From NCBI GenBank assembly GCA_002946415.1, contig NJPS01000046.1, forward strand, positions 434,001 through 498,000: a DNA stretch of 64,000 nt, given 5' to 3'. The notes below the pieces were generated by a model. That model was not told the origin of the DNA, ran no database searches, and saw nothing but the letters and a program-made list of their open reading frames with translations. Positions 43,860-54,747 of this stretch are shown piece after piece. Made by a program: the position numbers and the translations under genes. Each line of letters starts with the position of its first letter. Within the stretch, counting starts at the first letter, position 1. Origin of the DNA: Rutstroemia sp. NJR-2017a BVV2. Lineage: Eukaryota > Ascomycota > Leotiomycetes > Helotiales > Rutstroemiaceae.

Positions 43860-45125
43860 ATGTCACAACCCACCATTCTCCTCCTTGGAACCTGTGATTC
43901 CAAACTCGAAGAGATTCTATATCTCCGAGCTCAAATCATCAGTCACTTCAACTGCGCCGTGCTCCTCGCCGACATAGGACGAACACCAAACACCACTATC
44001 CCCGAGATCAACTTCACCCACTCCGAAATCCTCCATGATGACCCCCAAGATTACAGCTCCTTCGCACGCAACGATTACATCACTCACATCATCCACCATA
44101 GCACCAACTTCGTACGGTCCCTCTATCAAAAACACAGCTTCCATGGAATCATCGGTCTAGGCGGATCAGGAGGAACCTCCATATGCGCATCCATCATGCG
44201 CAACGCCCTCTCCATCGGCTTCCCCAAGCTCATCATCTCCACCATGGCCAGCGGCAACATCAGCCCCTACGTCGGCGAAACCGACATCACCATGATGTAC
44301 AGCGTCGTCGACATCGCAGGCACCAACTCCATCCTCAAAGGAATCCTCGACAACGCCGCCGGCATGATCGCCGGTGCCGCCGCAGCTGCATACCAGAAAC
44401 AAATCCAAACAGCCGAAAAGGAGGAAGAGCAAGAACCGCAAAGAAAAGGCATCGCTATCACCATGTTTGGCATCACCACCCCCTGCATCGAGCACATCTC
44501 CACCTACCTCAGCACCCACCACCCCTCCTACGAACTCTACATCTTCCACGCCACCGGCTCCGGCGGCCGCGCCATGGAGCGGCTTATCCGCGAGCGTCGC
44601 ATCGCCGGCGTGCTCGACATCACCACGACCGAAATCGCCGACCACATCTGCGGGGGAGTCCTCTCCGCCGGCCCCGAGCGACTCTCGGCCGCCGCCGAGA
44701 TGGGGATCCCGCAGATGGTCAGCGTGGGCGCGTGCGAGTGTGTGAATTTCGGGCCGCGGGAGAGCGTGCCCGAGAAATTCAGGGACAGGGTGCTGGTGCA
44801 GCATAATCCGGATGTGACGCTGATGCGGGCGAGTGCGGAGGAGAGTGCGGCGATTGGGGGGTTTATTGCGGGGAGGTTGAGGGAGAAGTGTAGAGAGGTG
44901 GGGAGAACGAAGGTTTGGTTGCCGGTGGGGGGGACGAGTGTTTTGGCGGTAAAGGGGGGAGCGTTTTATGATGAGGAGGCGGATAGGCGGCTGTTTGGGG
45001 AGATTGAGAGGGGGTTGGAGGGGAGTGGTGTTGAGGTTGTGAGGCGGGAAGAGGATGTTAATAGTAAGGCTTTTGCGGAGTCGATAGCAAGTGAGTTGAT
45101 CAAATTATTGGAGGCTCCGGCGTGA
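43860..45125 (+). CDS. Tm-1-like ATP-binding (UPF0261) protein
   Basis: Intronless 421-residue protein of the Tm-1-like/UPF0261 family (Pfam PF06792). The start is the first ATG; upstream the frame opens only with TTG. Visible: LLLGTCDSKLEEILYLRAQI (first Rossmann-like unit), ADIGRTPN, GIIGLGGSGGTSICASIMR (97-114, phosphate-loop-like), TMASGNISPYVGETDITMMYSVVDIAGTN (127-155), second half beginning IAITMFGITTPCIEH, then HATGSGGRAMERL, and GACECVNFGP. An acidic insert of about 20 residues (ending EEEQEPQRKG, near 180-197) separates the two halves. In tomato, a protein with this domain plus the TIM barrel is Tm-1, which inhibits tobamovirus RNA replication; the fungal role is unknown. Coding strand is C-rich until about 44700, then sharply G-rich. 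Confidence 0.94.
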   Translation: MSQPTILLLGTCDSKLEEILYLRAQIISHFNCAVLLADIGRTPNTTIPEINFTHSEILHDDPQDYSSFARNDYITHIIHHSTNFVRSLYQKHSFHGIIGLGGSGGTSICASIMRNALSIGFPKLIISTMASGNISPYVGETDITMMYSVVDIAGTNSILKGILDNAAGMIAGAAAAAYQKQIQTAEKEEEQEPQRKGIAITMFGITTPCIEHISTYLSTHHPSYELYIFHATGSGGRAMERLIRERRIAGVLDITTTEIADHICGGVLSAGPERLSAAAEMGIPQMVSVGACECVNFGPRESVPEKFRDRVLVQHNPDVTLMRASAEESAAIGGFIAGRLREKCREVGRTKVWLPVGGTSVLAVKGGAFYDEEADRRLFGEIERGLEGSGVEVVRREEDVNSKAFAESIASELIKLLEAPA

Positions 45126-45390
45126 TGATGGCATAGGTGGAGGTTTGTCTCGGCTGTGTTGGAGAGAGAGAAAATGCCGCTCGAGAAAGGCACAAGTTAA
45201 ACTCGCATACGCTCAAATTTATGATTCCCCTAATCTGGTGACGATGGGACAACAATTAGTCTCGCCTATTCATGCTTCTTGCCATGCATATTTTTGTAGA
45301 TATTTACAAACTACCACTATCCCCTCATCATATACCTTTCTCTTTATACTTTTGTGCCATAAATATACAAACAAATGCCATCATACAAAT

Positions 45391-47740
45391 CTATTCCTGC
45401 CGACTAACACTCCTCCTACTCACCCCCATATTCTGCATCTCCATATTCTCACCCAACCTCCCACTCCTCCCCTCCCCCTTCCAACTCTCCCTCCTCCTCG
45501 TCATTCCATCAGAAAATTCCCCCCTCTCCGCTCGTCCCTCATCGCTATCATCCGCCAACACCCCCTTTCCATTATCCAGTCGATTCTCTTCCCCCCCAAC
45601 CAAAACGCCCCCCTCGCTAACCCTTTCTGCAGCCGGCGTGACATCCGAATCCGTCTCCTCACCATAATTCCCACCCACGCTAACCATCGTGAACGGACTT
45701 GCAGTCGGCCCATCCAGAATATTCAGCTCCTCTTTCGTGAACCACTTTGGCAAAACCCAAGTCCGAATTGGTATCAGCGCCAAGATAATAACGGGGAATC
45801 CCACGGCGGCAATAGTTTGTGTGATGGCAAAGGTGGCTCCAAATCCGAATAGCTGAATTGCGACGAAGATCCAGACCGCTGATCGGCGGAGGTGGCGAAG
45901 TGGATCAGAAGATGGAGTCAAAGAGGCGTCTTTGAGGAGGAATACAATTTTGAGAGTAATGCCGTTGCCTAGAAGAGCTTGCACGCCCATGACGAAGAAC
46001 AGTCCGGCAAGAACACCTTGTGGGATTAAGTGCAACACAACAAGCAGAGGGCCAGTCATTGTGCCTAGCGTTAGAAGACCTTGTGCAAGATTGGAAACTC
46101 GTTGTTCGACAATGTGCGAAGTAACTGTAGTCAGATGACCTTTAGATTCCCCAGATTCATCGGTATCCGCAACTAGTTTGGTGACACGGAGGGAATTGGT
46201 GTGGAAAGGAGCTTGTGGAATAAGTCCGTTCGGGAATGGGATGCCGAGTAACCCAGCGACGCCGGTGGTGAGGCCAAGGAGAAAGATGTCCCAATGAAAT
46301 CCCGCCGGCTTTCGAAGTGGGAATTCAGTGCCCTGGGCGATTAATGAAGAGACTGCATGGTTATTAGTGAAAGCATTTATGCAGCATGAGTACGAATCTA
46401 GCATACCATTATGATCGAAGTAGAACAAAATCGTAAGTAAAATGGCGAATGGAATAGCAATGAACACATCCGAAACCCTCACATCCCAGAAATGGATGAA
46501 CCATCCTCTATCCAGGGTCGGATAGAAAGCCTTGCTCGTAGGCAATGTACTTAGATCCACGTCAGCCATCTTACCAATGTGCACGAAGCCGGTAAAGAAA
46601 ATAATCGTAAGAGGTGTGCCATAGTCCTTGATGAAAACTCGAATATAGTGCTGGAACAGAGGACTGTCACCGATGACACCGCAGAAGAATCCAAATCCGA
46701 GAACGAGTAATGAGACGACGATGGAAAGATAGAAAGCTTCGTCTGATCCCTGACGTGTGAGTACTTGAATACCCTTCTGAAGATAGATGAAGGCAACGTA
46801 AAACCCGAAGATGTCGCAGGAGAACCGAGTCACATATCGAAGCGCATTGCAGGAATTAGTTATGGCAAGTATCCAATGCATCAGTAGTGACCATCTACCC
46901 ACCAATTAGTACTAATGTAGCTGGTGTTCCATGGGAAAGACAGGGCCTTACAATCCAACTAGTGCCATGAATGCAAAATAGTTTGCTCCAGTCGGGACGA
47001 TGATATCGTAGACGGTACTAAACTGCATCAGCACCGTTCCTCCGCGTTCATGCGCTGCAGTACTCACTAATTGAAGACAGTGATTGGTCCTGTGACACCC
47101 ACAATGACTAGAGGTTGTGCAGCGAATACTGCGAAGACGACCGAGCCCAAAACTGATGCAAGCAACACTTCATTAACTCCATAGCTCATATTTGTTTTCG
47201 TGAACCTGTACGAATCAGTATTTCGACCTACCAAAGCTATCCGAGAGCACTCACATATCTAACGAGAAAGCCAGCGCAGGTAAGATACTGCCATCCGGTT
47301 AGTCAATGTTCCGTTGTACTTCATTCGTCCCAGCCCAAATACTCCGACGTGTCGCAAGAGCCCCAGAGTTCGACATACTTCGCAAAATACATATAAATCG
47401 TAGCCGGCACCACTCTATAATCCCAAGCATCCCTATAATCGCTCCAATAATACGGAGCTCTCCTCTTTACATCATCGATCATCCCCTTGAACAAGCGCAC
47501 CTTGTACCACTTCGGGACGTGTCGAGTCCTCGTTGACGCATTTGTGTTCGCCGTATGCAAGTCATGATCCTCCTCCGTGTTATTGTTGTTAGCTGTAGAG
47601 TTCGTAGCATTAGAGACCATGGAACTGAGACGATTGCGCCAGGACTGCGTTGAGGTATTTGGGGCTGCAGATGGGTTTGCGCTCGAGTTATGCGGAAGCG
47701 CATTGGGGAGAGAATAGGAATTGGAAGCTTCAGAGGCCAT
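45391..47740 (-). CDS. BOR1: borate/anion (HCO3- family) transporter BOR1
   Basis: SLC4-type anion transporter; in yeast BOR1 exports borate at the plasma membrane. Six exons (47379-47740, 47255-47287, 47068-47205, 46952-47017, 46407-46894, 45391-46352) join in phase to 682 residues. Residues 1-75 are a hydrophilic Ser/Asn-rich extension. Visible: VRLFKGMIDDVKRRAPYYWSD, ILPALAFSLDM, SYGVNEVLLAS, GVTGPITVFNYTVYD, WSLLMHWILAI, the FDHNVSSLIAQGTEFPLRKP signature across intron 5, GLLGIPFPNGLIPQAP and HIVEQRVSNLAQGLL. Ten to fourteen membrane spans are expected. The tail after KWFTKEELNILDGPTAS is acidic and then Arg/Ser-rich. Intron 5 (46353-46406, 54 nt) is stop-free and in frame. Confidence 0.95.
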
Positions 47741-48675
47741 TTTGGTGTTGTTGCGCGACGCAATTCATATCAGTGGTCACACATTGATTCCAAAAGAAAA
47801 GATCAGGAATAGCAGAGTGGTTGTCGACTGCTAATGAGTCTTATACTTCGTAAATGTTTTTCTATGAGCGGTCAAATGTATGCATGTTCCTATCTTTGTA
47901 TGAAAGATCCTTGGCGACTGTGGGGTAGAATGTCTTTGCGATGACGCCAATGGCTGAACTCTCTCGATTAGATAGATACCAGCAATTTTCAATGAACCCC
48001 TAGCTCGGCATTCCTTCCTTCACTATTTTTCGATGAGCAACGTTGCCGGCAGTTGTATTCATCGACAGTTCCCATCAAAATCCGTCACCTCTCTCAATCA
48101 TAGATACAGCTATGCACAGCATATCAACAAGATTCTCCTGGCACTCGACGCCGCAGCGTCTGACTGGGCAGAGAAGATCCAGGAAGTATCTCCTTCCAGT
48201 TGCGACAATCCTACGTAGACAGGCCTATAGAGGAAGATACACTGGTAGAACCGAGGCCTACCTGGACAGCTTGTGACTTAAGTTATGTTCCAGTCAATGC
48301 ATATTTGAGGCGTTCCAAAAGTTCTAGGTAAATATAGTAGCATCCCACAGGCAAGATGCTCGAATGTATTTCGAATTGGTCACTTACCATATCATATATC
48401 TTAGGCTCACAAAAGGTTTACCTCAATCTCATCAACCGGTCGTAATTTGCCAATTGTTTCCCTCGAACAATCTCTGACTTTATGTATATTCTTCTCACTC
48501 TCTCATTCCTCCCCTCAAGACGAAATAGCAAAGATTCAGAGTCTCCGGGACTTCCTTCAAATATTCCAAATAGGCACATATCTTAATGCGTGAGAACCGA
48601 TGCTGTCTCTGAACTCGATATCATGGGTATCTTTAAAGTGATTGGCGCAGCTATATACGAAGAACTTCAATCCAA
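47741..48675. other. intergenic BOR1 promoter / hydrolase 3' flank
   Basis: 935 bp between two minus-strand genes. No gene is supported; frames at 48033-48276 and 48642-48833 look random. Confidence 0.4.
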
Positions 48676-50854
48676 CTATGAGACTGGCTGCCCCCTCCTT
48701 CTCGTGGCATCTTCCTTTACCCATGTCTCAATCCTCTCACCCACATTTCCCACCAAGCTTTCGTACTGAGGTCCAGGAAAGAACAGACCGCAATGTGCAC
48801 CAACTTCATCTACGCCTTCCATGTACACTCTAACCCAGCAGGTGTCTCTCTTGCCTCCCGACTCTGGAGGAAGCATGCAAAACTTTTTGTCCTTCTTGGG
48901 CTTCTCTGCCTTGCCCTTGTCCTTTGTGCCTTGATCAGATTGAGAATTTGCTGTTGCGTTTCGAACTTCTTCTTCTCTCTCCTCTTTGAGCCGCTGTTTC
49001 TCCTGTATTTTCAGCCGTTTTTCTTCTTCTTTCTCATCCTTCAATCGTTGCTTCTCCCGAGCTTTGAGTTGTTTCTCTTCCTCTTGCCGAGCTTTCTTCT
49101 CACGCTTTTCAATAAGCTTTTGGCGATCCTTCAAGGCACTCTCTCGATCTTTTAAGGCTTGGTTGTATGACTTCAGAAGGCGCTTTTGTTCCTTCTCTGC
49201 GATCTTACGAGCATCTTTGTCTGTATAAAGACTCAGATCAATTGGAGGTGGCTCCGTTGGAGCCTCTGGAAGTGGCGGAAGTGGCACTTCGCTAGGCACT
49301 TGTTGTACAACTGTTTCAGAGTCTACAGCCATTTCAGCACTTGACGAAATGGCATTGATCTCTATTTCGTCCTCATCAATTGGTATCGAATCGATGTGTT
49401 GCATTTCAGGGGAGTTGGGAGCACTGTCCTGAACACCCGAATCCTCACCTAGATTATGAATCTGCTCTTCGACATGCAGCACAGATTCCAAATTCTCCGG
49501 GCCGTTGTTGAGCTCCTGCGTAGATTCATTTGGTAACACTATGGGAGGGTCATCTCGAGGTGTATCTAAACTGAGACTACTCAGTCCAGCTTCTGGAACA
49601 CCTTCACTCTTTTCCTCTGGGCTCGTGCTGGCTTTCGGCTTTTTAAGTCGCCCAGTGCTGGCGGTATAGTAGTTGACGAACCTTCTGCGCTCTCCACCAT
49701 CGCCAGCTTCAGTACTTCCAGCGAACCCATTGGCATCTTCTAAGCTGCGCAATTTAGAATAACGATTCATCATCCCGGGGTAATCAGCCAGGCACCCCCC
49801 GAATTCTAGATGAGACATAAAATAATTGGAGGTCGCCGAAGTGAGACCGTTGAGTTTCGCTCTCGTGCTAACACCTTCTGCATGTTTGTTGATGAAATGT
49901 AAGAGATTATCAATGCCTTTCCGGTCTGGCATCCTCACATCGTTTGGAAACGGAGGATTGTAGTGCGGATCGTTCAGCGGAGGTGAAGCTAGAGAATTCG
50001 TGCTTAGGCTATCACTTCTCTGAGACATAGTATCCGAATCTGCCAAGGGAACCCCATGACTCGACGTTGCCGCCAGGCTATTTAGAGAAGGCGAACTCTG
50101 CCCCATTGGTGACGATGATCCCTCCCTTAAGCCCGGGGGATCAGGTGCTGGACGAAATAAACTTCCAATTCCACTAATAACTACACCGGGATGCATGCCT
50201 AAGAACGGAGTATCGAAGTTGATCGTTCCCAGTATTCGATGCTTGAATGGACGATTCGCGGATAGAGAAGGTTGGAGAACGACCTCTGCAGATAGAATTC
50301 CTCCCATACTGTGCCCAAGCAGAATCACATCGGTTGAAGCATCTTCGTGAGGTTGTAACCTGCGCCATGGGTATTAGCGATGCACTTCCCCAGAGTGAAA
50401 AATCACCTCGCAGCAAGACTTACCAAGTACTGAAATCGTCTCGTGCAAAATTGATAGCCTTTCTGGACTTATATCTAGGATATATCTTGGTATGCACTAC
50501 GTGCGTCTCCACAAGCGCAATGGTTAGAAGATTGTGAACGTGAGCTGGAAAGCTTTGAAAACTGGTCTCATTTCCCATGAACCCATGAACATAGATAAGT
50601 AACAACTTGCGACGGCCATCTCGACCAGTTTCTGAAGGTACCAGAGAATGTGTAGAGGAGGATCTTGGATCGTGGGATCGCCATTGCTCTGAGATCAATT
50701 CACTTCTCTTCGTTACATCCTCCTCCGAATATGGTGGAGGAGCTTGAATGGGTTCTCCTCTTGGAGGTAGTGGGGGCGGGGTATGGCGTCTTATCGTTGG
50801 AACTGCTGGGCGATCTTGTCGAGCTTTCTCTGCTAATTGAGCAGGAGTCGCCAT
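48676..50854 (-). CDS. alpha/beta hydrolase with large coiled-coil insertion
   Basis: 704 residues from exons 50424-50854 and 48676-50359 (GTAAGT..GCGCAG). The start is ATG 50854; upstream only GTG. Residues 1-80 are Pro-rich (PPPLPPRGEPIQAPPPYSEE). The hydrolase core opens with LLLIYVHGFMGNETSFQSFP (oxyanion region) and the nucleophile elbow GHSMGG with Ser161, then NFDTPFLGMHPGV. A low-complexity insert follows, including a strongly charged Lys/Glu/Arg coiled coil at about 523-609. The fold appears to resume only at the end (CWVRVYMEGVDEVGAHCGLF), where His666 is a candidate catalytic histidine. Related to uncharacterised fungal DUF676/lipase-like proteins. Substrate unknown; the catalytic Asp was not located. 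Confidence 0.88.
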
Positions 50855-51036
50855 TGTCCTTGGAAAGAGTGAGATCACGCAAGCTTAGTACCTCAGGAGA
50901 AAGGGAGTAGTTATGACGGAAATGTTTGGTGCATTTTGTTGTCTATTGCATGAATTCAATCCAAGATATCCAACTTCTCGGTTCCTGATAACCGCGTATC
51001 AACCCAACAGCATTTCCCGCGCAGGCGCATGTGACA

Positions 51037-51042
51037 CACGTG
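51037..51042. promoter_or_regulatory. CACGTG E-box upstream of hydrolase gene
   Basis: CACGTG core inside GACACACGTGACGCACGTAC, about 185 bp upstream of the hydrolase start. bHLH-type binding is inference. Confidence 0.3.
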
Positions 51043-51750
51043 ACGCACGTACAAGTTAAAGCTGAAGCAACTGTATCAGGCATAACTATGTATCATAACA
51101 TTATGAAGTGAACAGTGAAGTCGAGATACGGCAATGTATGTTTTGTCCGCGTGTTGCACCCAAGATTTGATGACGACATTCTCTTCCTGTTCAATTAATT
51201 TACGATTACGATCACGATCACAATATATTCATACGCGCGTGTACTTACTCATACTCCTAGTCAGGGTATTTCCTCCGAGGCTTCTAAAGTTAGATACAGT
51301 GCCTTACACCTTAGAATCTTAGATTTGTTCCGCAATTTCCAAAACCATCAGGTAGAAGACTAGAAGTACTTCGTATCTTCGTATTTGATAGTGGTAGTAC
51401 TTCGTGGTCTGGTACAAACTGGACAATCTTCTAGCCAATCAGCCACCGTCGGCCCACGTACGAGTACGGCTTTCAAAGTTTCGAAAGGGCGAGCCAGAGC
51501 CAAGCTTCCGTCTGAGCACTGCAGCGAGCCGCTCCCACTTGAGCAATGTTCCCGCCCGGTAGACCCCAAGTCCAGCGCTAATGCATGCATATCGGCCGGA
51601 AAAGGATCCCAGGTAAGAAGGTACTGAAGTTTGGAAAGTCTGGAGGGTGTAAGAACTTAGAAGGTCAGGTAGGTAACTTGTCAGAAAGCGAGAAAGGGAG
51701 TCGTGTCAACAGGTCTGCGAGTGAAGACTTGCTTTGCTTTTCTTTTCTTT

Positions 51751-51770
51751 TCTTGTCTTGTCTTGTCTTG
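51751..51770. repeat. TCTTG pentanucleotide repeat
   Basis: Four perfect TCTTG units, preceded by TCTTT-like units from 51738, together a roughly 40-nt pyrimidine/G repeat. Confidence 0.85.
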
Positions 51771-53154
51771 TCTTTTTCCTTTCTGCCTCTTCTTCTGAGT
51801 CGAAGAGCGTACCCAGGAAATTGTGTAGAACAGCTGTACCGAGGTAATGCCAAAAGCGTGTAATAAGACAATCCCATATAATCAATCCCGGAACAGAGGA
51901 GCATCTCTTCATACTTTAGTATGTACAAAGTACTTTCGGCCGGTAGCCATCATCCATTCTCACACTTGGTTGTTCCTCTCCCCCTTGGTGGATTCTTTCA
52001 GTTGCAGTAATCAAACTCGGACGATTGCTCTGCACGACGTGATGCGTACTTGGCCATGTGATATGGTACTTGTAGGGGAGGATCCATGGGAGCTTGCCAG
52101 CAAGGAGCGACACGTAAATGATAGGTTGATGGTTGATGGGTCACAGCTGCAGGAACAGGAACGATCCCCACCAGATCTAGAAATTGACTATCTCCTTGGA
52201 CCAGAGTTCTAGGGGAGGTTCTAGGTTCTAGGTGCTCTTCTCCATTTTCTCTTCGCGTCTCATCTCCTCCTTGTATCCCGATCGCAGCTCCTTATGGAAG
52301 TACGCAGCCTTTGGTAGGTCATGGCAGCTCCACAAGTGGAGGGACGAGGGACGACGATCTGTTTATAGAAGGATACCTGGTATTGTCCTCTTTCCCCGTC
52401 AATTGCCCGTACTTGTGCTCCGTATGAATCGAGTGCAACGGCAAAAAGTAAACACAACACACAACACAAATCAACGCATTCATCTCATCTCATCTTATGT
52501 TCTGTGTGCCTGCAGCTTCCGCTCTATGAAAGTGGATAAGAAACGGTGCAAAAATTGGAAAATGCCAGGGTCATCCATCTTAACCGGTGCACATCCCTGA
52601 GCCTCGTGCTTATTCAAACGAATATTTTGGTCGCCATGTTTCTTTAATTTTCTTCATGCAATCTCATTGGCCAATTCCAGTTTAACCCATGGAAATAGAT
52701 TACGGCAACGAGGCATCATTCGTCAGCCTGACTCTTACAAACCACGCAGACCCACTCTAAATTACCCAGAAATTCGATACTAGCGAAATTTGCAAGTGGC
52801 CCGTGTCCAATCCTCACCCTGGCGCACACTTACACCATACTTCGTAATAATATGAACCACCAGGCCCTGACTAAACCTAACTAAGTAGTCTTAGCACTCA
52901 CGTCTGCAGAAGTTAGTACCCTCACGAGAACGGCGTAGAAGTGTGAACAAACCACCTACCTGCACACACGCATCCGTCAAACCCTTCCCCCAGCGTCCTC
53001 AGAGGGAAAACCGAAGATTCCTCTTCACTCCTCTCACGACGGCAATGAGGTGACGACAACATCAAATATATCGCGTCTATATCGCGGAGTCACTCCTTTT
53101 TCCAAATTCCCGTTGAGCGCTGTAGACGCAGCTGCATCCAAAGGGGCAAACGCC

Positions 53155-54747
53155 ATGAACGACGCTGGTCCATCACTCCTTCTGGCCAGGCACGAGCATG
53201 GAAACGCTCACCACAATCATTTATTACAACATCAAAAACTGCACAACAAACGACAAACTGCAATCACAACCGCTACAGCGCAAGCAACCGCCGTAACTGA
53301 AGTAATCCAAACAATTTCCGTGGTTCAACAGGTCGATGTGAATACTGATGGTTCAACCTTCGCGGTCCAGACTCTTCCTGCAAGCAACTATCCGTCTCTC
53401 ATTCTTCAATCCGGAACCACAACAACATCTGAAAGCCCGTCAAGTACAGATGTAACTTCCGCCGTCTCTACTGCTCTAGGCTCTCAGCCTTCATCGTCTG
53501 GTCAAGCCGTCCTATCGTCAACGTCGAGCACCGAGGTGACCTCGACTTCCATTCCTTCTAGTTTTTCTTCGCTCATTCCTAATGCTAATTCAACTACTGG
53601 TAAGTTCAACGAAGGCTTATGATTCCACCAGAGGAACATGTATTGATACATGCTTTTAGTAATTTTAAGCTCGAGCCGCTTGTCCAATTCCACAACTCTT
53701 TCATCCGTTTCAACCTCATCCATTTCTAATAGTACCACTCTTTCTACTGTTGAATCGACGGCGACTTCCTCGTTCCTCGGCTCTCCGACGACGATACTTT
53801 CTTCTTCCATTATCTCAACAAGCACAGCACTATTTTCATCGGTGTCTTCGGACTCAGTCTCGAGTTCGATCCCATTTTCATCCTCATCTCCATCCCAGAC
53901 GAGCTCGGCTAGTGGAAGCGCTGTTGTTGGTGGAGGAACTGGTGTTTCAACTGGGAGCGGTACATCCACGAGCACTGCCTCTGCTGGGAATGGAGAGGCG
54001 TCGAACAACAGTTCTACTCCACCGACATCGACAATTGTTGGGGGTGTTGTTGGTGGCGTGGCCGGGCTTGCGGCAGTCCTTTTTCTTCTCTTGTTTGTGC
54101 TGAGATGGAAGAAGAAGAGTGGGGGGATGCTCTCACTTGGAAGTGTTAGCAGAGAACTTCCTCCCACGTCCAGTGGTGGTGGTGGAAATAGAGGAGGCGA
54201 CTCAAATTCATTTTCTAATCAACCACGTAGCATGACGGAACGCCGATCACTCGCAATGGCTGTTCCAGCAGCTCTAGCGAGTCTCACAGGCAAACGTTCA
54301 TCCCATAAAACAGAAACCATTTCTTCTGCTGGAAGTGAGAGAGGATTTTATAGGGTTTCTGGCAAGAAACTTCCGTCGGTCCTGCAGCATGGTGGCGACG
54401 GCTATGGGGGTGGTGTTAACGAACCAAATCCAAATACACTGAGCGGTTCTTCGTTCTATCCCTCGGGGGTACCGCCAATGCCGAATCCCAACACCTTGAG
54501 CGGTACATCATTCTATCGAGACGAGCATGGGTTCTATGGGGGACAGTCAAGTCCTCCTCTTGATGCTCCAGTAGCAAGAGATTCCGGCATACCAATGATG
54601 CGACCGAGTCCAGCAAGAACCCCAGTCACAGAACAGGGCCCTTTTGTGGACATACATGCTCCAGTACCACCAAGACCTGATGTCATCGGTCGGTCACATC
54701 CTTCCCAGGATGGATCTCACACCTCGAGGTTCACTGAAGAGGTCTGA
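53155..54747 (+). CDS. Ser/Thr-rich single-pass membrane protein, wall-sensor-like; 5' end uncertain
   Basis: Exons 53155-53599 and 53660-54747 (GTAAGT..TTTAG) give 510 residues from the first in-frame ATG; the frame is open further upstream to a GTG at 53050 but has no ATG. Layout: His-rich start, a dibasic HNKRQ (Kex2-like) followed by a short folded-looking segment VTEVIQTISVVQQVDVNTDGSTF, a long Ser/Thr-rich, probably O-mannosylated region with many NST/NSTT sequons, one TM segment at about 273-296 (STIVGGVVGGVAGLAAVLFLLLF) with a basic KKK stop, and a cytosolic tail with a duplicated NPNTLSG[ST]SFY motif. This matches the general layout of fungal wall-stress sensors, without a WSC domain. 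No signal peptide is visible, so an upstream exon is probably missing. Confidence 0.75.

Larger units (their letters stand above)
50855..53154. other. 2.3-kb region between hydrolase and wall-sensor-like gene (divergent)
   Basis: No supported gene. It contains a CACGTG E-box, a TCTTG repeat, and near the right end a leader-like CT-rich stretch. Open frames at 51134-52600 lack any family resemblance. An upstream exon of the plus-strand gene could lie within the last several hundred bases. Confidence 0.45.

Noticed and set aside
44166..44806. Overlapping frames over 200 codons on both strands
   Set aside because: Shadows of the Tm-1-like coding region; Arg/His-rich or Gly/Asp-rich artefacts of GC-rich codons.
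53502..54167. 221-codon minus-strand open frame
   Set aside because: Antisense of the Ser/Thr-rich coding repeats; acidic Val/Glu-rich translation is the mirror of Ser/Thr codons.
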